DNA of 6,251 nt. Source: Holophaga sp. Lineage in GTDB: Bacteria; Acidobacteriota; Holophagae; Holophagales; Holophagaceae. A program made the translations under genes and the position numbers. The stretch spans positions 1-6,251 of the forward strand of contig JARLGP010000296.1 of assembly GCA_031292735.1 (NCBI GenBank), read 5' to 3'. Below are positions 1 to 4,515 of the stretch, piece by piece. How positions within the stretch are numbered: the first letter of the stretch is position 1; each line of letters begins with the position of its first letter. The notes below the pieces were generated by a model. The model saw nothing but the letters and a program-made list of their open reading frames with translations, was not told the origin of the DNA and did no database searches.

Positions 1-20
1 GAAAGTCCGAAGCGTAAGCG

Positions 21-80
21 TGGGTCGGCGCCTGGCCGGGGGACTCGAAATGGGTCGGCGCGAACCCGGGGGACCGGAAC
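21..80. repeat. Two-copy imperfect 30-bp tandem repeat
   Basis: Units 21-50 and 51-80 match at 23 of 30 positions by direct comparison. Both begin with the identical 11-mer TGGGTCGGCGC and share a CGGGGGAC block. The 30-bp period equals ten codons, so a coding origin is possible, but no frame gives a protein I recognise. The 20 bases before position 21 do not continue the pattern, so only two units are visible. Confidence 0.6.
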
Positions 81-171
81 GAACGATTCCGGAGCCACCG
101 GCAGGGAATGATTGGACCGGACCAAATGTCCAAACTGCAGGGAATAACATTGAGTGACGGCGCCTAAAGGC

Positions 172-203
172 GAAGCGCCCGGCCTGTTCGGCACGGGCGC
201 TTC
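172..203 (-). terminator. Strong hairpin, likely end of the three-gene transcript
   Basis: The perfect 10-bp arms GAAGCGCCCG (172-181) and CGGGCGCTTC (194-203) continue inward past one unpaired base (A193) into a 3-bp GCC/GGC stem, closing on the 5-base loop TGTTC. The hairpin begins 25 bp downstream of the stop codon of the minus-strand gene at 229-912, where an intrinsic terminator would sit. There is no run of T after the stem on either strand. It may therefore be a U-tract-less terminator, an mRNA 3'-end stabiliser, or a bidirectional structure between converging genes. Confidence 0.5.
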
Positions 204-228
204 ACTCGGCTCAGCAGGCCGCTGCGGC

Positions 229-912
229 CTACTGGGAGATCGAAAGGGCTATCTGATCCCCGGGGTAGCTGCTGTTATACATGTAGTAGCCGCCGTCGCT
301 GAAGCCGATGTAGACGTCATCGTTGCCGTACCAGTCGGCCGCCCAGGTCTCCGGCCACGGGTCGAGCACGTTCAGCCAGAGGCCGCCGTAGCGGAAGCGG
401 GGATGCCCGCCGTACATGGCCATGGGGTAGGCGGACATGCGGAACCGGTGCTGCTCCCCGAACCGGGAGCGGAACCGGCCGTCGGGAACCCGGTAGCCGT
501 GGTAGCCGCCCCGCTGCTGCCAGGAGCGGTGCTCGGACTGGAAGTTGCCGGCCCGGTGGTCCTGCCAGGAGGCCCGCTGGCCTCCGCCATGACCGGGCTG
601 CCCCTGGCGATCGGCCCGCTGGGGCCTGTCCTGGGGCCCCTGCGGGTGCTGGGACTGCTGGGGTCGCTGCTCGGGAGCCCTGCCCCTGGGCTGTTCGGGC
701 CGTCCCTGGGGCGCCCTGGCCTGGGGCTGCTGCCGCTGTTCGGGCCTGGCCTCTTCGTGGCGCTGTTCGGGCCTGGCCTGTTCATGGTTCTGTTCGGGCC
801 TCGCCTGTTCCTGGCGCTGTTCGTGGTGCTGTTCCTGCATCCCGAAGGCCGGAACCACCACCCCGAGCAGCGCCGCGAGCACACTGATGTGCCCAAATCC
901 AACTGTTCTCAT
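229..912 (-). CDS. Secreted repeat-rich protein of unknown function
   Basis: This 227-residue protein is not a family I can name. Residues 1-24 form a signal peptide (MRT start, hydrophobic stretch through VLAALLGVVVPAFG). Residues 25 to about 125 are low complexity, rich in Q, E, R, P and H, and include three 9-residue repeats of the type EQARPEQRH (about 33-59). The rest (about 130-227) looks folded, rich in aromatic residues and Gly, with FGEQHRFRM, RFRYGGLWL, DPWPETW, NDDVYIGFSDGGYYMYN and a final YPGDQIALSISQ. That region resembles hypothetical secreted proteins I recall from Acidobacteriota. The ATG at 910-912 is chosen because GAGGA (921-925) lies 8 bases upstream and the signal peptide starts there. 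In-frame TTG (930) and ATG (927) upstream would overlap the ompA-like stop and lack a better site. It follows the OmpA-family gene by only 14 bp, so it is probably co-transcribed and acts in the periplasm or outside the cell. The coding call is firm; the function is unknown. Confidence 0.82.
   Translation of the reverse strand: MRTVGFGHISVLAALLGVVVPAFGMQEQHHEQRQEQARPEQNHEQARPEQRHEEARPEQRQQPQARAPQGRPEQPRGRAPEQRPQQSQHPQGPQDRPQRADRQGQPGHGGGQRASWQDHRAGNFQSEHRSWQQRGGYHGYRVPDGRFRSRFGEQHRFRMSAYPMAMYGGHPRFRYGGLWLNVLDPWPETWAADWYGNDDVYIGFSDGGYYMYNSSYPGDQIALSISQ
736..816 (-). repeat. Three 27-bp tandem repeats within the secreted-protein gene
   Basis: On the plus strand the units start with CTGTTCGGGCCT at 736, 763 and 790, each 27 bp long, followed by a degenerate partial unit at about 817-837. 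They encode the nine-residue repeats with ARPEQ cores at about residues 33-59 of the 229-912 product. The period is a multiple of three, so loss or gain of a unit would keep the frame, and copy number could differ between strains. Confidence 0.8.
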
Positions 913-920
913 GGAAGTTG

Positions 921-925
921 TCCTC
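921..925 (-). promoter_or_regulatory. Ribosome binding site fixing the start at 912
   Basis: On the minus strand GAGGA lies 8 bases before the ATG at 910-912 and just after the TGA of the upstream OmpA-family gene (927-929). The placement supports translation from 912 rather than from the in-frame TTG/ATG at 930 and 927. Confidence 0.7.
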
Positions 926-926
926 A

Positions 927-2390
927 TCAATTCGGGTAGGTGAAGATGATGTTGACCCTGCGGTTCTCCTGCTCGCCCTCGGCGCTGGTGTTGTAGGCGA
1001 AGCGCCGGGCGTCGCCGTAGCCCCTGGCGGTGAGCCGGGAGCGTTCGATGCCGAAGTTGTTCACCAGGTAGTCCACCACGTTCTGGGCCCGGCGCCGGGA
1101 GATTTCCACCGCCTGCGCCTGGGTCGCCTGCAGATTGCCGGTATGGCCTTCCACGGTGGCGGAAATGGTGGGATTCGCCTTGAGTAGGTTGGCCACCTTG
1201 CGCAGCTCGCCATCGTATTCCGGCTTGACGTCGGCCTTCTGCTGGTCGAAATCGATATACAGGGCAAGGGTCATCCGGGCGGGAGCCACCGTGAGCCCCT
1301 GCACGTCGGTCACGCAGGCGACCACCGCATCCACCCGCCGGTTCTTCCGTTTCCCTTCCTCCGTGCTGTTGTCGGCCACCGGCCGGGTTTCCCCGTAGCC
1401 CTTGGCCGACAAGCGGGCCGGATCGATGTGGAGGTCGGTCACCAGGTACTTCACCACGCTCTCGGCCCGGCGCTGGGACAGGAGCTGGTTGTGTTCGGAG
1501 GTTCCCACGTTGTCGCTGTGGCCTTCGATCACCGCCGAGGTCTCGGGGTACTTGGCCAGGTAGGTGCCCAGCACCGCCAGCTTCTCCTTGTCTTCCTTCC
1601 GGATGTCGTCGGTGTCGATGGCGAATTCCAGGTCGAGGATGGTGCAGTACTGCTGGGTGGGCGTCGGCACCGGCACGATGACCAGCACGGGCGCTTCCAC
1701 CGCCGCCGGGGGCGGGGCGGCAGCCTGGGACGCCGCCGGCGCATGCCGGCCGAACCGGGCCACCACACCCACCGAGAACAGGTCGACGTCGCCGCGGTTG
1801 CCCACCGCGTCGCTGATCCGGTAGCGTTCCGCCTCGACCCGCATGCCCACCGACCGGGTGAAATCGTACTGCAGGCCGCCGCCGAACTTGGCGTTGAAGG
1901 TCTCCTGCTTGGGCCCTGAATCCTGGACCTGGACGAACCGGCTGCCGTTGAAGGAATCCTTGGCCTGGGCGTAGGTGAGCCCCACCCTGGCGAAGGCGGA
2001 GAACTTCTCCGTGATGGGCAGGGTGAACACCGGGTCCAGGTTCAGGCCCTGGATCCGGATATCGCCGTTCAGCGTGCCGGTGGGCACGGTGGTGGCCGTG
2101 AAGTTGAAATGCCCCAGGTTGAAGTAGCCGCCCTCCAGGCTTAGGTAGCGGTTGAACTGGTAGCCGCCGAAGATCTTGAACCCGGTGTTGCGGTCGTGGT
2201 CATCGATGGCGACGCTGGAGAAGCCCTGGCCCAGCAGGCCGTTGGTGATCGCCGGGTCATCGATCTTGGCCTTGGACCGGCCGATGTTGGCGCCGGCATA
2301 CCAGCCGGCATCCTGGGCTTGCGCGACGGGGCCGGCGATGACGGCGAACGCCACCAGACCAAGCAACCCTGAACCTTTTGCGAATCTCAT
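927..2390 (-). CDS. OmpA-family outer-membrane protein with two tandem OmpA-like domains
   Basis: This 487-residue protein has a signal peptide (about 1-25, ending VAQA before QDAGWYAG). An N-terminal OmpA-type beta-barrel follows (about 27-214), with alternating aromatic strands such as FKIFGGYQF, LSLEGGYF and FSVGVVARFG. After an Ala/Pro linker (about 215-246) come two OmpA C-terminal domains (PF00691 type), about 247-359 and 372-486. In the family this domain binds peptidoglycan through an Asp in GHxD and an Arg in the LSxRRA helix. The first copy keeps both (D293 in GHSDN, R308 in LLSQRRA) and ends NRRV. The second has Gly418 where the Asp belongs (GHTGN), although its arginine-rich helix and ENRRV remain, so it may not bind in the usual way. 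Cys249 and Cys359 flank the first domain and could form a disulfide. E. coli OmpA is about 346 residues with one such domain, so the extra domain explains the length. The start is supported by AGGAG six bases upstream. It lies 40 bp after the DUF3494 lipoprotein gene and 14 bp before the next, implying an operon. Likely role: anchoring the outer membrane to the wall, and possibly adhesion. Confidence 0.93.
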   Translation of the reverse strand: MRFAKGSGLLGLVAFAVIAGPVAQAQDAGWYAGANIGRSKAKIDDPAITNGLLGQGFSSVAIDDHDRNTGFKIFGGYQFNRYLSLEGGYFNLGHFNFTATTVPTGTLNGDIRIQGLNLDPVFTLPITEKFSAFARVGLTYAQAKDSFNGSRFVQVQDSGPKQETFNAKFGGGLQYDFTRSVGMRVEAERYRISDAVGNRGDVDLFSVGVVARFGRHAPAASQAAAPPPAAVEAPVLVIVPVPTPTQQYCTILDLEFAIDTDDIRKEDKEKLAVLGTYLAKYPETSAVIEGHSDNVGTSEHNQLLSQRRAESVVKYLVTDLHIDPARLSAKGYGETRPVADNSTEEGKRKNRRVDAVVACVTDVQGLTVAPARMTLALYIDFDQQKADVKPEYDGELRKVANLLKANPTISATVEGHTGNLQATQAQAVEISRRRAQNVVDYLVNNFGIERSRLTARGYGDARRFAYNTSAEGEQENRRVNIIFTYPN

Positions 2391-2430
2391 GGCTTTCTCC
2401 TAGGGGGAAGGGACCGTTCCAATGAATGCA

Positions 2431-4290
2431 TTACGAGGCGGGGACGTTGACGGTGGTGGTATCCAGGGCGACGGTGCCCGAGGTGGACGTGGCGCCGGCC
2501 AGGATCCGGCCGTTGATGGTCGCGCCGGTCAGTCCGGTGACGCTGCGGCCGGCGAGGATGGACCCGTAGAAGACGTTGCCCGTCCCCACGGTGGCGTCCT
2601 GGGTGATGACCCAGAAGACGTTCCCGGGCCGGGCGCCGTTGGCCAGCGTCATGCTGGCGCCGGTGGTCAGCGAGGAACCGATCTGGAACACCCAGACCGC
2701 GTCCACGTTGCCCCCGGCATCCAGCACGAGCGGGCTCGACACCAGCATGGTGCTGCCGGAGGTGTAGGTCCCCGGAGCCATCCCGCCGGCATACAGGGCG
2801 CCCAGGTCGGCGCCCCCGGTGATGGTGGTCCCCGGCGGCAGCGCCTTGCCAGTGTTGTAGGCGGACAGCAGGTCGGTCCCGGCCTGGGCGGAGGTGCCGT
2901 CATTGACGTGGAGGCTGCCGTTCAGGATCCCGGGGGGGAACCCGGTCACGTCGGAGCCCGGCTGCAGGGCCACATCGCCGTTGATCACGGAGGCCCCGGT
3001 ATTGGTGACGGTGGCGGTCGCCATGATCCCGAAGGGACCGGCCGCGCCCAGGCTGATGGAGGTCGACGCCAGCGCCGAGCCGGTGGTGAAGGTCCAGACA
3101 TAGCGGCTGGCCGCGGGCAGGGAAGCCTGGTTGCCGGCCAGCTGGTTGCCGGTCACGTCCGTGGCCGCGGTGGTGACGGTGGCGGTGTAGGTGGTGTTCG
3201 GCGCCAGCGGGGACCTGGGCGTGAACGTCGCGGTCCGGTCGCCGCCCGAGTAGGCCACGCTGCCCGTGGCGGATTCCCCGGGCAACGGCGTGGTCACCGT
3301 GAAACTCGCCAGGTTGAGGGTCGCGGGGGCCATGTCCTTGCTGAAGGTCGCGGTGATCGCCGCGTTGAGCGCGACGCCGGTGGGGCCCGGAACCGTCGTG
3401 GCCGGGAAGGTGAGGGTCACCTGCGGCCGGACCGTGTTCCCGGCCAGGCCGGCGGTGAAGGTCCAGACATACGCGCTGGCCGCGGGCGGGGTGCCCTGGT
3501 TGCCCTCCAGCTGGTTGCCGGCCAGATCGGTGACCGCGATGCTGAGGGTGGCGGTGTACGTCGTGCCGGGCGTCAGCGCGGCCGAGGGTGTGAAGGTGGC
3601 GGTGCCGGAGGCGTAGCCCACCGCACCCGGAACCGCGGTGATGCCGGGCCCGGTGAGGGTGAAGCTCGCCGCGTCGAGGGTGGTGGGATTCATGGGCTTG
3701 CTGAAGACCGCGGAAAGCGCCGTGTTGGTGGCCACCCCCGGGGTCGGCCCCGGATCCGTGGTGGCCGGAACGGTGAGGGTCACCTGGGGCCGGGTGGTGT
3801 CAGGCCCGGCGCCGGTCCTGAAGGTCCACACATAGTTGCTGGAAGCGGGCAGCAGCGCCTGGTTGCCCGCCAGGGGCGCCCCGGAGGTGCTGGTGGCCGC
3901 GGTGGTGATGGTGGCGGTGTAGGTGGTCAAGGCCGTCAGCGCCACGTTGGGAGTGAACACCGCGGTGCTGTGGGCATAGCCCACGGAGCCGGCCACGGCG
4001 GCCCCGCCGGGGCCGGCGAGGGTGAAGCTGGCGCCGGTGATGGTGGCGGGGTTCATGTTCTCCGTGAAGGCCGCGCTGATGGACGCGTTGGTCGGCGCTC
4101 CGGGGGTGGGCCCGGGCAGCGTGGTGGCCGGAACCGTGAGGGTCACCTGGGGCCCCAGGGGCACCAGGACCGCACTGTCGTTCCCCCCCAGGATGGGATC
4201 ACGATTCCCCTGGCAGCCCATGGCCAGGGCGGCCGTCAGGATCGCCATGGACCATATTTTGATTCCGGGATAACCACCGATCTTGTTCAC
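2431..4290 (-). CDS. Lipoprotein with three Ig-like domains and a DUF3494 ice-binding-like domain
   Basis: From the chosen GTG start the protein has 619 residues. Residues 1-25 form a lipoprotein-type signal (basic start, WSMAILTAALAMG, then Cys26). The lipobox AMG-C is slightly atypical at the -3 position. Three Ig-like repeats resembling the SbsA/Big_5 type lie at about 48-160, 168-280 and 289-403. Each opens with PQVTLT(V/F)PATT, contains a GY or AYS strand then xFTP and TTYTAT, and closes with YVWTF. Residues about 411-616 form a DUF3494 (PF11999) domain, recognised from SLGAAGPFGIMA, VTNTG, ING, PGSDVTGFPPG, AYNTGKALPPGT, the NVFWVI strand, and the closing GSILAGRSVTGLTGATINGRILAGA. Members of this family fold as a beta-helix; some bind ice, and many have no tested function. 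The GTG at 4288-4290 is preferred over an upstream ATG (4350) because AAGGAG lies six bases before it and the signal peptide then starts correctly. It is the first gene of a probable operon with the OmpA-family gene. Likely a surface-displayed adhesin or ice-binding protein; substrate unknown. Confidence 0.92.
   Translation of the reverse strand: MNKIGGYPGIKIWSMAILTAALAMGCQGNRDPILGGNDSAVLVPLGPQVTLTVPATTLPGPTPGAPTNASISAAFTENMNPATITGASFTLAGPGGAAVAGSVGYAHSTAVFTPNVALTALTTYTATITTAATSTSGAPLAGNQALLPASSNYVWTFRTGAGPDTTRPQVTLTVPATTDPGPTPGVATNTALSAVFSKPMNPTTLDAASFTLTGPGITAVPGAVGYASGTATFTPSAALTPGTTYTATLSIAVTDLAGNQLEGNQGTPPAASAYVWTFTAGLAGNTVRPQVTLTFPATTVPGPTGVALNAAITATFSKDMAPATLNLASFTVTTPLPGESATGSVAYSGGDRTATFTPRSPLAPNTTYTATVTTAATDVTGNQLAGNQASLPAASRYVWTFTTGSALASTSISLGAAGPFGIMATATVTNTGASVINGDVALQPGSDVTGFPPGILNGSLHVNDGTSAQAGTDLLSAYNTGKALPPGTTITGGADLGALYAGGMAPGTYTSGSTMLVSSPLVLDAGGNVDAVWVFQIGSSLTTGASMTLANGARPGNVFWVITQDATVGTGNVFYGSILAGRSVTGLTGATINGRILAGATSTSGTVALDTTTVNVPAS
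3082..4154 (-). repeat. Three intragenic repeats, 363-bp period, encoding Ig-like domains
   Basis: A conserved stretch of about 34 bases, containing GGTGAGGGTCACCTG or a near copy, recurs at 4121-4154, 3758-3791 and 3395-3428, each exactly 363 bp apart. Similar conserved blocks mark the other end of each unit (near 3088, 3458 and 3820, around AAGGTCCASACATA). The period of 121 codons matches the spacing of the PQVTLT motifs. The middles are more diverged than the edges, consistent with old duplication plus conserved strand motifs or partial homogenisation. Confidence 0.85.
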
Positions 4291-4296
4291 TTGTCT

Positions 4297-4302
4297 CTCC
4301 TT
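4297..4302 (-). promoter_or_regulatory. Shine-Dalgarno that selects the GTG start at 4290
   Basis: On the minus strand AAGGAG is followed by six bases and then GTG. No comparable site precedes the longer in-frame ATG at 4350. The extra 20 residues from that ATG would place a basic segment in front of the lipoprotein signal. Confidence 0.75.
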
Positions 4303-4406
4303 GTAGCGGCGTTTTAGACGCGGAATGAAGCCCCTGCAGAAGCAAGGCATCCCGGGCGAGCTTTAAAAAGATTCCCGGGCAGTTCCCAAGCAGTTATTAA
4401 GCCAAT

Positions 4407-4432
4407 CGATTAACTTAATTATTATTAATATT
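4407..4432 (-). promoter_or_regulatory. AT-rich upstream motif of the DUF3494 operon
   Basis: On the plus strand this reads CGAT, CTTAATTA and TAATATT in order with short AT spacers. The same three blocks in the same order occur at 6007-6026 upstream of the phospholipase-D-family gene. It lies about 120 bp before the GTG at 4290. A promoter or regulator-binding element is inferred from base composition and recurrence only. Confidence 0.35.
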
Positions 4433-4460
4433 TACATGAAAAACATGAACGAAGGGAATG

Positions 4461-4511
4461 CCTGGCTCCATCAGAATGAACAGGCGCTCATTCAATTCAG
4501 CGGGAGCCAGG
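4461..4511 (-). terminator. Composite hairpin after the phospholipase-D-family gene
   Basis: Perfect 9-bp arms CCTGGCTCC (4461-4469) and GGAGCCAGG (4503-4511) enclose a second inverted repeat, GAATGA (4474-4479) with TCATTC (4488-4493), around an 8-base loop. The structure begins 4 bp after the stop codon at 4516. A T-rich stretch follows on the minus strand about 15-20 bases beyond the stem rather than directly, so it is not a textbook intrinsic terminator. It probably ends or protects the upstream transcript. Confidence 0.45.
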
Positions 4512-4515
4512 GGGG

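Larger units (their letters stand above)
1..228. other. Intergenic region at left edge, no supported gene
   Basis: No convincing gene is seen here. It holds a two-copy 30-bp tandem repeat (21-80), short inverted repeats (74-79 with 87-92; 112-117 with 128-133), a repeated 9-mer GCAGGGAAT at 101-109 and 137-145, a small palindrome at 161-172 and a strong hairpin at 172-203. A plus-strand reading frame is open from position 2 to a TGA at 155-157 and could be the tail of a gene entering from the left. Its short, G/R/P-rich peptide has no recognisable family character, so I do not call it. Confidence 0.6.
4291..4515 (-). other. Intergenic leader between the two lipoprotein genes
   Basis: This gap holds, from right to left, a composite hairpin (4461-4511), an AT-rich island (about 4393-4440) and a leader of about 100 bp with two copies of TCCCGGGC at 4350-4357 and 4373-4380, 23 bp apart and flanking TTTAAAAAGA. 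No gene or known riboswitch is recognised in it. The AT-rich island is the likely promoter site for the DUF3494 operon, but I could not pick a convincing -35/-10 pair. Confidence 0.5.

Noticed and set aside
2..157. Plus-strand frame open from the left edge to a TGA at 155-157
   Set aside because: Could be a gene tail, but the 51-residue peptide is G/R/P-rich, has no recognisable motif, and other frames over the same repeat look equally coherent. Left flanking sequence would decide.
736..840. Short regular repeats suggesting a CRISPR array
   Set aside because: The units are directly adjacent 27-bp copies without spacers and encode in-frame peptide repeats.
154..939. A 261-codon plus-strand frame opposite the secreted repeat protein, with GLFGP-type repeats
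   Set aside because: Its repeats are the antisense image of the 27-bp repeats, and it has no family features. The minus-strand gene has a signal peptide, a Shine-Dalgarno and a structured C-terminal region.
2422..4317. A 631-codon open frame on the plus strand opposite the DUF3494 gene
   Set aside because: Its product is a G/R/A/H-rich low-complexity chain mirroring the repeats of the opposite strand. Such long antisense frames are expected in GC-rich genes with G/C-ending codons, and the minus frame carries recognisable domains.
2391..4350. Longer start (ATG at 4350) for the DUF3494 lipoprotein
   Set aside because: It would add 20 basic residues before the lipoprotein signal and lacks a ribosome binding site, while the GTG at 4290 has AAGGAG at ideal spacing.
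4291..4400. A riboswitch, for example cyclic-di-GMP sensing, in the DUF3494 leader
   Set aside because: The leader is long enough, but none of the conserved blocks of riboswitch classes I know could be found.
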